NCBI RefSeq assembly: GCF_020886115.1
Contig: NZ_AP025185.1
Location: forward strand, 1,798,001-1,862,000
Direction of reading: 5' to 3'
Length of the DNA: 64,000 nt
Origin: Flavobacterium ammonificans
GTDB lineage: Bacteria > Bacteroidota > Bacteroidia > Flavobacteriales > Flavobacteriaceae
A program made the position numbers and the translations under genes. The stretch's first letter is position 1; every line of letters starts with the position of its first letter. Shown piece after piece: positions 19,475-27,913 of this stretch. The notes under the pieces are model-generated. The model saw only the letters and a program-made list of their open reading frames with translations, had not been told where the DNA came from and made no database searches.

Positions 19475-20351
19475 ACTACTAGTTTTTCTTTCTTTAGTTT
19501 GTAGCGTATTCGTTCATTCACAACAGTTGAATTGTACGGTTACTGTGAATGCTCAAAAATTGGCAAATATCAATCCTCAAATTTTTACCAATCTTCAAAG
19601 TGCATTAACTGATTTAGTGAATAAAACCGATTGGAATGGTCAACTTTTGAATCAAAATGAACGCATTAATTGTTCTATGTTTATTACGCTTCAAAGCGGA
19701 ACTACCAATCAATTTTCAGGAACAATTCAAGTTCTATCATCTCGACCGATTTTTGATTCCTCTTATTCTAGTCCGATTTTCAATTTTAACGATAAAGATT
19801 TTAATTTTTCCTATGCTGAATTTGAAAATTTAGTGTACAACCCCAATTCTTTTGATTCTAATTTAGTTGGCGTAATCGCATTTTACTGCAATCTGATTTT
19901 AGGATTGGATGCGGATTCTTTTCAAGAACTAGGCGGTACAACTTACTACGATGCCGCATTAAACATTGCTAACTTGGGTCAGCTAAGTGGTTATAAAGGT
20001 TGGACGCAAGGAGATGGCAATCAAAACAGGTACTTTTTAATCAACGATTTGGTTTCGCCTACATTTAATGATATTCGTATTGCAAATTACAACTATGCTA
20101 CTGCCTTAGACGGAATGAGTAAGGATTTGAAATCAGCAAAGGAAAATGTGAAATCGGCTCTTATGGGATTGAGTAAAGTGCATTCGGTTCGTCCCAATGC
20201 TTTTTTAACTAGAGTATTTTTTGATGCCAAATCAGATGAAATTGTTTCAATTTTTTCAGGCGGACCTAGTATATCTATCACCGATTTGGTGACTACTTTG
20301 AACCGAGTTTCTCCTATGAACTCTAGTAAATGGAGTAGTATTAAGTACTAA
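19467..20351 (+). CDS. DUF4835 family secreted protein (possible T9SS accessory)
   Basis: A 294-aa protein with a signal peptide (MRKLLVFLSLVCSVFVHSQQ) and the family core QLNCTVTVNAQKLANINPQIFTNLQSALTDLVNKTDW, later YAEFENLVYNPNSFDSNLVGVIAFYCNLILGLDADSF and VRPNAFLTRVFFDAKSDEIVSIF. I recall this family as DUF4835, and that some databases call members PorD of the type IX secretion system; I could not verify that name. The start lies inside coaBC and recN follows after 25 bases, the conserved order in this phylum. Confidence 0.85.
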   Translation: MRKLLVFLSLVCSVFVHSQQLNCTVTVNAQKLANINPQIFTNLQSALTDLVNKTDWNGQLLNQNERINCSMFITLQSGTTNQFSGTIQVLSSRPIFDSSYSSPIFNFNDKDFNFSYAEFENLVYNPNSFDSNLVGVIAFYCNLILGLDADSFQELGGTTYYDAALNIANLGQLSGYKGWTQGDGNQNRYFLINDLVSPTFNDIRIANYNYATALDGMSKDLKSAKENVKSALMGLSKVHSVRPNAFLTRVFFDAKSDEIVSIFSGGPSISITDLVTTLNRVSPMNSSKWSSIKY

Positions 20352-20376
20352 ATTAACCCTAAGTTCAATTGCTACT

Positions 20377-22029
20377 ATGATTACATCACTTTCGATAAAA
20401 AACTATGCATTGATTGAGAAATTGGCTATCGATTTCTCAAAAGGATTCTCTATTATTACTGGAGAAACAGGTGCAGGTAAATCGATAATTTTGGGGGCGA
20501 TGGGATTGGTTTTAGGAAAACGAGCCGATTTAACGTCGCTTAAAAATAAAGAAGAAAAGTGTGTTATTGAAGCCTATTTTGATGTTTCGAAATACAATTT
20601 AAAACCCTTTTTTGAAGCGAATGACTTGGATTACGAAGACGAGACAATTATTCGTCGAGAAATACTTCCTTCAGGAAAATCAAGAGCTTTTATTAATGAT
20701 AGTCCGGTGAATTTACAAGAGTTGCAGGATTTGAGTTTGTTTTTAATTGATATTCATTCGCAACAGCAAACCCAAGAATTATCCGATGAAACGGTGCAAT
20801 TCAAAATTGTTGACGCTCTAGCTGATAATCAAGTTGAAATTAGTAGTTATCAAACACTTTTAAGAAGCTACAAAGAAGATAAGTCCAATTTGAATTCGCT
20901 CTTAAAAAAGCAAGCAGAATCCATTAAGGAACAAGAATACAACACCTTTTTATTGAACGAATTAGTTGCTGCTCAATTGAAATCCGGTGAACAAGAACAA
21001 TTAGAAGCTGATTTTGAAAAGCTGAATAATGTAGAAACTATTAAAGAAGCGGTAGATAAATCGTTGGCTTTAGCCAATGAAGAGCAAATAGGAGCCTTGT
21101 CTACTTTGAAAGAGATTAAGATTGCCTTACAAAAAATAGCTTCTTTCGCGCCAGAATATGCTTTGCTGTTAGAGCGTATTAGTAGTTTAGCTATTGAATT
21201 AAACGATATTTCAGATGAATTAACCAATTGTTCCGAAAAACTAATCAATGATCCAATTCAATTGGATTTGATTAGTGAGAAACTACAGTTGCTATTCAAT
21301 CTGCAAAAGAAACATCAAGTCACTACTGTCGAAGAGTTATTGGCGATACAAAATACTTTAGAAACGACTCTTTTTGAACTAGGAAATCTAGAAAGTGACA
21401 TTGCTACTTTGACCCAATCGATTCAAGATAAAACGAGTCAATTGGATGCTTTAGCTTTGGCTATTCATCAAAAAAGAACGAAAGCCGTTCCGGTTTTATC
21501 AGACAAATTGATTGCTATTTTAGCTACTTTGGGAATGCCCAATGTGCGATTTAATATTGAAATTAAGGCTACTGAAACCTATTTCCAAAACGGTAAAGAC
21601 GAAATTCAGTTATTGTTTTCGGCGAATAAAGGAACTGATTTTGGTTTGCTTAAAAAGGTAGCTTCAGGAGGCGAGATGTCACGTATTATGTTGGCTGTAA
21701 AAGCGATTTTGGCGCAGTATTCCAAATTACCTACATTAATTTTTGACGAAATAGATACTGGAGTTTCTGGTGAAATCGCTATTAGAATGGGGGAGATTAT
21801 GAAAGAAATGAGTCAGACGATGCAAATTTTTGCCATTACGCATTTGCCACAAATTGCGGCTAAAGGAAATGCACATTTCAAAGTATTCAAATCTACCGTT
21901 GGAGACGATACACAATCGGAATTGAAGTTATTAAATGAGGATGAAAGAGTTTTAGAAATTGCCCAAATGTTATCCGGTGCAGTTGTTTCTGATTCGGCGC
22001 TAAATCACGCTAAATCCTTGTTGAACTAA
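20377..22029 (+). CDS. recN: DNA repair protein RecN
   Basis: An SMC-like ATPase of 550 aa acting in double-strand break repair. It has the N-terminal Walker A GETGAGKS at about 29-36 within LAIDFSKGFSIITGETGAGKSI, a long helical middle rich in Glu, Lys and Leu (about 150-360) that forms the coiled coil, then the ABC signature VASGGEMSRIMLA and the Walker B FDEIDTGVSGEIA near 455-470, and ITHLPQIAAKGNAHF. Length is normal. The 3' end carries the promoter of fabV. Confidence 0.97.
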   Translation: MITSLSIKNYALIEKLAIDFSKGFSIITGETGAGKSIILGAMGLVLGKRADLTSLKNKEEKCVIEAYFDVSKYNLKPFFEANDLDYEDETIIRREILPSGKSRAFINDSPVNLQELQDLSLFLIDIHSQQQTQELSDETVQFKIVDALADNQVEISSYQTLLRSYKEDKSNLNSLLKKQAESIKEQEYNTFLLNELVAAQLKSGEQEQLEADFEKLNNVETIKEAVDKSLALANEEQIGALSTLKEIKIALQKIASFAPEYALLLERISSLAIELNDISDELTNCSEKLINDPIQLDLISEKLQLLFNLQKKHQVTTVEELLAIQNTLETTLFELGNLESDIATLTQSIQDKTSQLDALALAIHQKRTKAVPVLSDKLIAILATLGMPNVRFNIEIKATETYFQNGKDEIQLLFSANKGTDFGLLKKVASGGEMSRIMLAVKAILAQYSKLPTLIFDEIDTGVSGEIAIRMGEIMKEMSQTMQIFAITHLPQIAAKGNAHFKVFKSTVGDDTQSELKLLNEDERVLEIAQMLSGAVVSDSALNHAKSLLN

Positions 22030-22047
22030 AGATTTGGTTTATATTTG
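22018..22047 (+). promoter_or_regulatory. Promoter of fabV, overlapping the 3' end of recN
   Basis: TTG at 22018-22020, 19 bases, then TATATTTG at 22040-22047, an exact consensus match. Start near 22054, about 32 bases before the fabV ATG. Confidence 0.7.
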
Positions 22048-22085
22048 CACACTACTAAACAAGAATATTAATTAGAATTAAAGAT

Positions 22086-23276
22086 ATGATTATAGAACCT
22101 AGAATGAGAGGATTTATTTGCTTGACAGCGCACCCAGCTGGATGCGAGCAAAATGTAAAAAATCAAATTGCTTACGTACAATCTAAAGGCGCTATTGATG
22201 GTCCAAGACGCGTATTGGTTATTGGTGCTTCTACAGGATTTGGATTAGCATCAAGAATTACAAGTGCGTTTGGTTCTAATGCAGCAACATTAGGTGTTTT
22301 CTTTGAAAAAGCACCTTCAGAAGGGAAAACAGCTTCACCAGGTTGGTACAATTCTGCTGCTTTTGAAAAAGAAGCAACCAAAGCAGGTTTGTATGCTAAA
22401 AGTATCAATGGAGATGCTTTTTCTAACGAAGTAAAACAACAAGCGATTGATGTAATCAAAGCGGATATGGGTCAGATAGATTTAGTGATCTATAGTTTGG
22501 CTTCGCCAGTCCGTATGCACCCATCAACAGGAGTATTGCACCGTTCTACTTTGAAACCAATTGGAGGGACGTTTACGAACAAAACGGTTGATTTCCATAC
22601 CGGGAATGTTACACAAGTTTCTATCGAACCAGCGGTTCAAGAAGATATCGATAACACGGTTGTGGTTATGGGTGGTGAAGATTGGGCGATGTGGATGGAC
22701 GCTTTGAAAGGGGCTAATGTTTTGGCGGAAGGCGCTACAACAGTTGCCTATTCGTATATTGGACCTGAAGTTACTGAAGCGGTTTACAGAAAAGGAACTA
22801 TTGGTCGTGCCAAAGATCATTTGGAGGCAACTGCTTTTGAAATTACAAAAGACTTAGCTTCTTTGAATGGTAAAGCCTATGTTTCTGTTAACAAAGCGTT
22901 AGTTACCCAAGCGAGTTCAGCTATTCCAGTGATTCCATTGTATATTTCATTGTTATACAAAATAATGAAAGCCGAAGGCATTCACGAAGGTTGTATCGAG
23001 CAAATTCAACGTTTGTACCAACAACGTTTGTACTCAGGACAAGCCGTTCCTACAGACGATCAAGGAAGAATTCGTATTGACGACTGGGAAATGCGTGAAG
23101 ATGTTCAAGCTCGTGTGGCTGCATTGTGGAAAGAATCTACTACAGAATCATTACCAGAAATTGGTGATTTAGCTGGATACAAGCAAGATTTCTTGAACCT
23201 ATTTGGTTTTGGATTTGATGGAGTAGATTATTTAGCTGATGCTAACGAGATGGTACAAATACCTAGCATTTCGTAA
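22086..23276 (+). CDS. fabV: Trans-2-enoyl-ACP/CoA reductase FabV
   Basis: Reduces the enoyl intermediate at the last step of each fatty-acid elongation round with NADH. The 396-aa protein starts MIIEPRMRGFICLTAHPAGCEQNV, has the Rossmann loop VLVIGASTGFGLASRI, VIYSLASPVR, and the catalytic Y-x8-K in AVYRKGTIGRAKDHLEATA. Length near 400 aa separates it from the shorter FabI; FabV is known to tolerate triclosan. It has its own promoter and terminator, so it is a single-gene transcript. Confidence 0.96.
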   Translation: MIIEPRMRGFICLTAHPAGCEQNVKNQIAYVQSKGAIDGPRRVLVIGASTGFGLASRITSAFGSNAATLGVFFEKAPSEGKTASPGWYNSAAFEKEATKAGLYAKSINGDAFSNEVKQQAIDVIKADMGQIDLVIYSLASPVRMHPSTGVLHRSTLKPIGGTFTNKTVDFHTGNVTQVSIEPAVQEDIDNTVVVMGGEDWAMWMDALKGANVLAEGATTVAYSYIGPEVTEAVYRKGTIGRAKDHLEATAFEITKDLASLNGKAYVSVNKALVTQASSAIPVIPLYISLLYKIMKAEGIHEGCIEQIQRLYQQRLYSGQAVPTDDQGRIRIDDWEMREDVQARVAALWKESTTESLPEIGDLAGYKQDFLNLFGFGFDGVDYLADANEMVQIPSIS

Positions 23277-23297
23277 TTTAGAGTTACACTATTATAT

Positions 23298-23328
23298 AAA
23301 TGCACCCAATTGGGTGCATTTTTTTTTA
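23298..23328 (+). terminator. Intrinsic terminator after fabV
   Basis: A 24-base perfect palindrome (AAATGCACCCAA and its complement, centre 23309/23310) followed by T. It lies 22 bases after the stop. Confidence 0.85.
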
Positions 23329-23372
23329 AATTTTGAAGGGTTTCAAAACCCTTCGAGAGATTAGAATTGATT

Positions 23373-23804
23373 TTATTGAAAAGGTGTTTTATCAGCGGGT
23401 AAATCGAGTTCAGATAAAATGCGTTTCAGTTCCTCAAGGGAATCATCAGCTATGAGTTCGACTTGAATTTTGAGTTTTGTGCTTTCGGTAAAAACAATGT
23501 AATCCTCCGCAACGCTTTTGATTTCAATGATATTCTGAAGTTCAATATCTTTATGAAATGCCCAAAAGCTATATTTTCTGAGGGTTCCGTTTTTAATAAC
23601 AATATAGTGCGTGATGATTTCAAAAAGAGCACTAATTAAATAAAGTATTCCTATGACAAAAAAACCAGATTTGATCCAGTAGATATGTTCGTTTGAGACT
23701 ATTCGGTAAAGTCCAACTGCCACATATATAGTGCTAAATATTAGATTGTACACTATTCTTTTTTTCTTGAATTTGATTTTTATTATTGGGGGCGATTGGT
23801 TCAA
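23373..23804 (-). CDS. Small membrane protein with PH-like C-terminus, paralogue A
   Basis: A 143-aa protein with basic KIKFKKKRIVYN, two hydrophobic helices (about 19-35 and 45-65), and a soluble beta-rich C-terminus: HYIVIKNGTLRKYSFWAFHKDIELQNIIEIKSVAEDYIVFTESTKLKIQVELIADDSLEELKRILSELDLPADKTPFQ. The layout resembles bacterial PH-like (YcxB-type) proteins. It is clearly paralogous to the upstream gene at 23817-24230: both share FKKKR, the IVIKNGTL/IIIKDGTL strand and the closing ELDLPAxKTPF. Function unknown. Confidence 0.82.
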   Translation of the reverse strand: MNQSPPIIKIKFKKKRIVYNLIFSTIYVAVGLYRIVSNEHIYWIKSGFFVIGILYLISALFEIITHYIVIKNGTLRKYSFWAFHKDIELQNIIEIKSVAEDYIVFTESTKLKIQVELIADDSLEELKRILSELDLPADKTPFQ

Positions 23805-23816
23805 CTTGCAAATGGA

Positions 23817-24230
23817 TTAGTTATAAAAAGGTGTTTTGTTAGCAGGTAAATCAAGCTCTTTTAATAAACTATGTAGGTGTAGGAGGGAGCTGGTGTCAAT
23901 TAAATCGGTATCGATTTTAAATACTGTTTTATCTGTTTTAAGATAATAGGTGCCCTGTATCTCTTTTATAGCATATACTTCTTTTAAATTTATTTTTCTG
24001 TGAAAATGAAAAAGTCCGCTTCGTTGTAGGGTCCCATCTTTAATTATAATGTACTGGTATTTCATTTCGTAGAGAAACTTTGCTAAATAGGATATTCCTA
24101 GACCTAAAACGATATATTTTGTCCAACGGATTTTTTCTAATTCTAGAATGCTGTCTAATGCTATCCCAGTCCAAAATACTCCTAAGAGTAAATTATAAAT
24201 GAATCTTTTTTTCTTGAATTTCAATTTCAT
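23817..24230 (-). CDS. Small membrane protein with PH-like C-terminus, paralogue B
   Basis: A 137-aa protein with KLKFKKKRFIYN, two hydrophobic segments and a soluble tail YQYIIIKDGTLQRSGLFHFHRKINLKEVYAIKEIQGTYYLKTDKTVFKIDTDLIDTSSLLHLHSLLKELDLPANKTPFYN. It is the tandem duplicate of the following gene (12 bases apart). The shared tail and order suggest a recent or maintained duplication and co-transcription. Function unknown. Confidence 0.82.
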   Translation of the reverse strand: MKLKFKKKRFIYNLLLGVFWTGIALDSILELEKIRWTKYIVLGLGISYLAKFLYEMKYQYIIIKDGTLQRSGLFHFHRKINLKEVYAIKEIQGTYYLKTDKTVFKIDTDLIDTSSLLHLHSLLKELDLPANKTPFYN

Positions 24231-24387
24231 AAATGAGATAGTTTTGGTTACACATTCATAGATTGCTAGTAAAAATTCGCTTTTAGAATTGATGTGCTTA
24301 GTATAGTTCTAGCAACATATTCTCTCAGCAGTTTATTTTGTTTGTTTTAATGCTATTTTCTTGTGGTTGATTCGATTCTCTTTAAGA

Positions 24388-24567
24388 TTATTTTGACCTA
24401 GATTTAAATGCAATTGTCACAAATACTACCAACAAAAAAAGTTTTCCAACCAAGTAACCAAATCCATAATTTGTTAGTCTATTACTGTCAGTTGAAATGA
24501 TTTTGAATGTATTTATGAGCAATATAACCGATACCACTGATGATAGGTAAAATATGATTTTTTTCAT
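24388..24567 (-). CDS. Small membrane protein, 59 aa
   Basis: I start at ATG 24567 (MKKIIFYLSSVVSVILLINTF), not at the longer frame, which would begin inside the upstream terminator hairpin. Two hydrophobic helices (about 4-21 and 39-54) flank a short polar loop (KIISTDSNRLTNYGFGY), ending AFKSRSK. No family recognised. Confidence 0.62.
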   Translation of the reverse strand: MKKIIFYLSSVVSVILLINTFKIISTDSNRLTNYGFGYLVGKLFLLVVFVTIAFKSRSK

Positions 24568-24581
24568 GTAGTATAAATAGA

Positions 24582-24609
24582 AAGGGTTTGTCAATTAGAC
24601 AAACCCTTA
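24582..24609 (-). terminator. Hairpin after the Bor-like lipoprotein gene
   Basis: An 11-bp perfect stem (AAGGGTTTGTC / GACAAACCCTT) with a 5- to 6-base loop, just after the stop of 24617-24913 on the minus strand, followed by a T-rich but interrupted stretch. It probably ends or weakens transcription before the 59-aa gene. Confidence 0.65.
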
Positions 24610-24616
24610 ATTACAA

Positions 24617-24913
24617 TTACTTAGTTACAGTTGTAACGGTTGGTGTATAAATTCCAAAAGTTAAACCTGAAACTAAACCGTTTACAAAAGTTTGTCTTGT
24701 ATGAACGGTATAATTTTCTGCACCGTCTGCCATTTGTTTTGAGTCAGAAACTCCAACAGGAGCTAGTCCATAAATCACATAATGATTCCATTTTGTAGTT
24801 TGACTATTCCCTTGTGCACCTTTACCAACTACACTTGTGTAAGAATAACAAGAAGTTAAAACCATTGATGCGCCAAATAGAACTGCCATCATTTTCATTG
24901 CTCTTTTAATCAT
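24617..24913 (-). CDS. Bor-like lipoprotein
   Basis: I start at ATG 24913 (MIKRAMKMMAVLFGASMVLTSC), giving 98 aa with lipobox LTSC at Cys22. The mature part matches the Bor (phage lambda lipoprotein) pattern: a TKWNHYVIYGL segment, then DSKQMADGAENYTVHTRQTFVNGLVSGLTFGIYTP. Lambda Bor has the corresponding AKICGGAENVVKTETQQTFVNGLLGFITLGIYTP, from memory. Bor is a surface lipoprotein expressed by lambda lysogens and linked to serum resistance, but many non-phage homologues exist. No phage genes surround it here. Confidence 0.82.
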   Translation of the reverse strand: MIKRAMKMMAVLFGASMVLTSCYSYTSVVGKGAQGNSQTTKWNHYVIYGLAPVGVSDSKQMADGAENYTVHTRQTFVNGLVSGLTFGIYTPTVTTVTK

Positions 24914-24937
24914 TTTTAATTTATTTAAGTTAAACAT

Positions 24938-25225
24938 TTATTTATAATACTCATATAGAGTGCTTTAGATCTATGTGTTTTTTGTAGAAATTATAGTATA
25001 GCATAATTCCTTTGAACTAATCAATAACAACGGCAAAGCCATTCCATTGCTAGACTAATCTATTTTACCTCTTTTGTGAAAATACAATGACAGAAAAGTC
25101 ACTGTAGTGCAGTTGTGTATTGTGGGGAGTACAACTGCATTTATAATAAAAACGTAATCAAAAGTAATTCAATTATTTTAAATAAAAGCTATGTAGCGTA
25201 AGTTTTTTATGCTATTTTTTGAACA
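24938..25225. other. Gene-poor stretch, 288 bases
   Basis: AT-rich non-coding DNA upstream of the Bor-like gene and downstream of the DUF2490 gene (both minus). I see no convincing ORF, RNA gene or strong hairpin. Confidence 0.5.
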
Positions 25226-25996
25226 CTACCTAGTCAAGTCAAAATTAAAGTTGGCACTCAACACCAGACCATTATTGTTTTGAATGATGTTTTTGCCATT
25301 AATTAAGCGCCCAAATTGAATTACTTGGTTTAGATAACCTGCTTCAAGTCGGAAGCCTTTATTAAAGCGATATCCTAAAGCTACACCTAATCGGTTTTGA
25401 TCAAAAATATTCGCATTTACATTTTCTCCAAAACCAATAATGATTTCGTCATAAACAGCTATATAGGGCGTTTTATCTTTCATCTCTTTTCCTTTCAAAG
25501 GCATTTGAACCCGAATCATGTACCTCGCTCGGTTGGAAAAAGGGAATTCGTCTTCTGAAGTTAAATTAGCATTACTATAACGACCAATAAATCTTTGTTC
25601 AAGCATAAAACGATGAGAAATATCTACACTACCTTCTTTGTGCGAAAGTTGTAGCATTTCATAAGCACGATGTTCTGTAAAATCTTTACCCATACCGTTC
25701 AAAGGAACATCACCATAAGGATAGGTTTCTGCCATTGCATATCCTACACGAACTAAAACCCTTGGATTTACGGAGAAGTTTACACCCACACGTAAAAGTC
25801 CTTGTTGCCAATTGGTAATCAATTCTTCTCTACGAAATTGATATTCCGTATGAATACCCCATTTTTCAGACAGTTTGAAAGTTCCGAAATAGTTATACCA
25901 TCCAATGGTGTTGTTATGATGTAATCTTGAATTTTGAGAGAAACTTAGGTTGGTAATAAAAACAACTAGTAGTGTAAAAATTAATTTTTTATTCAT
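25226..25996 (-). CDS. DUF2490 outer-membrane beta-barrel protein
   Basis: I start at ATG 25996 (MNKKLIFTLLVVFITNLSFSQ), 256 aa; the longer frame adds a non-signal tail. After the signal peptide come alternating beta-strands: TIGWYNYFGTFKLSEKWGIHTEYQFRREE, LLRVGVNFSVNPRVLVRVGYAM, RYMIRVQMPL, and a closing NNGLVLSANFNFDLTR with a terminal aromatic-rich strand. This is the DUF2490 pattern of small outer-membrane barrels. A TATTTTTG -7-like box (complement of 26098-26105) lies about 100 bases upstream. Function unknown. Confidence 0.86.
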   Translation of the reverse strand: MNKKLIFTLLVVFITNLSFSQNSRLHHNNTIGWYNYFGTFKLSEKWGIHTEYQFRREELITNWQQGLLRVGVNFSVNPRVLVRVGYAMAETYPYGDVPLNGMGKDFTEHRAYEMLQLSHKEGSVDISHRFMLEQRFIGRYSNANLTSEDEFPFSNRARYMIRVQMPLKGKEMKDKTPYIAVYDEIIIGFGENVNANIFDQNRLGVALGYRFNKGFRLEAGYLNQVIQFGRLINGKNIIQNNNGLVLSANFNFDLTR

Positions 25997-26184
25997 GGGA
26001 TTCTTTAGCTTCAGTAGATTTATTTCTATAATTGGATATAAATTTGTTGGGATTAGTGCAGAAATAATGTCATGAATTCCCAATAAAAATAAGAGTTCAA
26101 AAATAGTCGAATTATTGAGTTTAATCCATTTTGAAATGATTTTTTTTAATTGGTTTACTACTTATTGTATCGACCCAACTATTT

Positions 26185-26217
26185 TTTGCTGCCAATTGCC
26201 TTTAAACACTATATTTG
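26185..26217 (+). promoter_or_regulatory. Promoter of the glycosyltransferase-coaE pair
   Basis: TTTG at 26185-26188, 21 bases, TATATTTG at 26210-26217. Start near 26224, about 33 bases before the ATG at 26257. Confidence 0.65.
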
Positions 26218-26256
26218 TACTACAATCCATTATGGAATCAACTTTTAACTTTGAAT

Positions 26257-27255
26257 ATGCATTTTTCTCTTATTATACCGGTATATAACCGTCCTGACGA
26301 AGTAGATGAGTTATTGGAAAGCTTGTCAAAAACAACTTATCAAAATGATTTTGAGATTGTTATAGTAGAAGATGGATCAACTATTCCTTGTGGTGAAGTG
26401 ATTCAGAAATACCTAGCGCAGTTAAACATTTCCTATTTTTATAAAGAAAATTCAGGGCCTGGAGATTCTCGAAATTACGGAATGACAAAGGCGAGTGGGG
26501 ATTATTTCATCATTTTTGATTCGGATTGTATTATTCCTGAACAGTATTTGAATGAAGTAGATAAGGCATTGAAGCAGGATTATGTGGATTGTTTTGGAGG
26601 ACCAGACAAAGCTTTAGATAGTTTTTCAGACATTCAAAAAGCAATCAATTTTGCTATGACATCTTTCTTAACAACAGGAGGAATTCGAGGTGGTTCAGAG
26701 AAAATAGGAAAGTTCCAACCACGAAGTTTCAATATGGGATTGTCTCGAAAAGCGTTTGAAGCTTCCAAAGGTTTTGGTAATATTCACCCAGGTGAAGATC
26801 CAGATTTATCTATTCGTTTGTGGAATTTAGGTTTTGAAACTCGTTTGTTTTCAAAAGCGTTTGTGTACCATAAACGCCGAATTGATTGGGATAAATTCTC
26901 TGTTCAAGTAAGTAAGTTTGGTAAAGCCCGACCTATTTTGAACAGTTGGTATCCAAAACACAACAAGTTGACTTTTTTCTTTCCAACGGTTTTTATTTTA
27001 GGATTCTTTCTTTCGGTAGCCTTGTTGTTATTGACATTTGATCATTTATTACAATTGTATATGTTGTATTTTTTCATCTTGTTTGTAACTTCTACTATTC
27101 AAAATCGAAGCATTAAAATTGGCTATTTGTCTTTAATTGCTGTTTGGAAACAATTTTATGGCTATGGTTTGGGTTTTTTAGAATCGTATGTTAAAGTGAT
27201 TATTTTGAAACAACAACCTGAAGTTGCTTTCCCAAAATTGTTTTTTAAAAAATAG
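26257..27255 (+). CDS. Family 2 glycosyltransferase, membrane-anchored
   Basis: I start at ATG 26257 (MHFSLIIPVYNRPDEVDELLESL), 332 aa, because the longer frame begins inside the promoter leader. The GT-A fold shows IPVYNRPDEV, VEDGST, GPGDSRNYGM and the DxD-type FDSDCII, with GEDPDLSIRLWNLGF near residue 180. The C-terminus (about 245-305) has two or three hydrophobic segments that would place it at the inner membrane. It likely transfers a sugar to a lipid or envelope glycan; donor and acceptor are unknown. coaE follows after two bases. Confidence 0.92.
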   Translation: MHFSLIIPVYNRPDEVDELLESLSKTTYQNDFEIVIVEDGSTIPCGEVIQKYLAQLNISYFYKENSGPGDSRNYGMTKASGDYFIIFDSDCIIPEQYLNEVDKALKQDYVDCFGGPDKALDSFSDIQKAINFAMTSFLTTGGIRGGSEKIGKFQPRSFNMGLSRKAFEASKGFGNIHPGEDPDLSIRLWNLGFETRLFSKAFVYHKRRIDWDKFSVQVSKFGKARPILNSWYPKHNKLTFFFPTVFILGFFLSVALLLLTFDHLLQLYMLYFFILFVTSTIQNRSIKIGYLSLIAVWKQFYGYGLGFLESYVKVIILKQQPEVAFPKLFFKK

Positions 27256-27257
27256 TA

Positions 27258-27839
27258 ATGGCAAAAATCATTGGAGTCACTGGCGGAATAGGAAGCGGTA
27301 AAACTACCCTAGTTCGGTATTTTGAATCCATAGGTATTCCTTTATTTATTGCTGATGATGAAGCTAAAAAGGTAACACAGTTGCCAGAAGTTTTGGATCA
27401 GATCAAATCTGTTTTTGGCGATATTGTTTTTGATAACAAGCAATTGAGTAGGCAAAAACTAGCGGCGATCGTTTTTACAGATGCAGAAAAGTTAGATCAA
27501 TTAAACCGTATTATTCATCCTGCGGTGCGATCCCAGTTTCAACTTTGGCTTGACCAATACCAATCAGCACCTTTTGTGATTTATGAGGCAGCAATCTTAT
27601 TTGAAAGCGGTAGTTACACTATTTGCGATTATACGATTACTATTACTGCCCCTTTAGAAGATAGAATTAACCGTGTGATGCTTAGAGATAATTGTACTCG
27701 TGAACAGGTTTTGCAACGCATCAGTGCACAATGGACTGATGAAGAGCGTATCGCTAAAAGTGATTTTGTTGTTGAAAATGCAGATACTGAAACTGCGAAA
27801 CAACAAATAGATCATATTCTTAAAAGTTTATACAATTAG
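27258..27839 (+). CDS. coaE: Dephospho-CoA kinase
   Basis: Phosphorylates the 3'-OH of dephospho-CoA, the last step of CoA synthesis. The 193-aa P-loop kinase has GVTGGIGSGKTT at about 6-17, FIADDEAKK, IIHPAVRSQF, the YEAAILFESG segment and the lid MLRDNCTREQVLQRISAQW. It follows the glycosyltransferase by two bases. Length is normal. Confidence 0.97.
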   Translation: MAKIIGVTGGIGSGKTTLVRYFESIGIPLFIADDEAKKVTQLPEVLDQIKSVFGDIVFDNKQLSRQKLAAIVFTDAEKLDQLNRIIHPAVRSQFQLWLDQYQSAPFVIYEAAILFESGSYTICDYTITITAPLEDRINRVMLRDNCTREQVLQRISAQWTDEERIAKSDFVVENADTETAKQQIDHILKSLYN

Positions 27840-27913
27840 CAATATACATTAAAGATGTTAATGTTTGGTTAATGTATAATTAACTATATTGTTAAAATAC
27901 TAATTTTGTTTTG

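Noticed and set aside
27901..27908. TAATTTTG as the -7 box of the histidine kinase gene
   Set aside because: No TTG lies at 17-23 bases upstream and transcription would start at the ATG itself. Chance occurrence in AT-rich DNA or a leaderless start cannot be separated.
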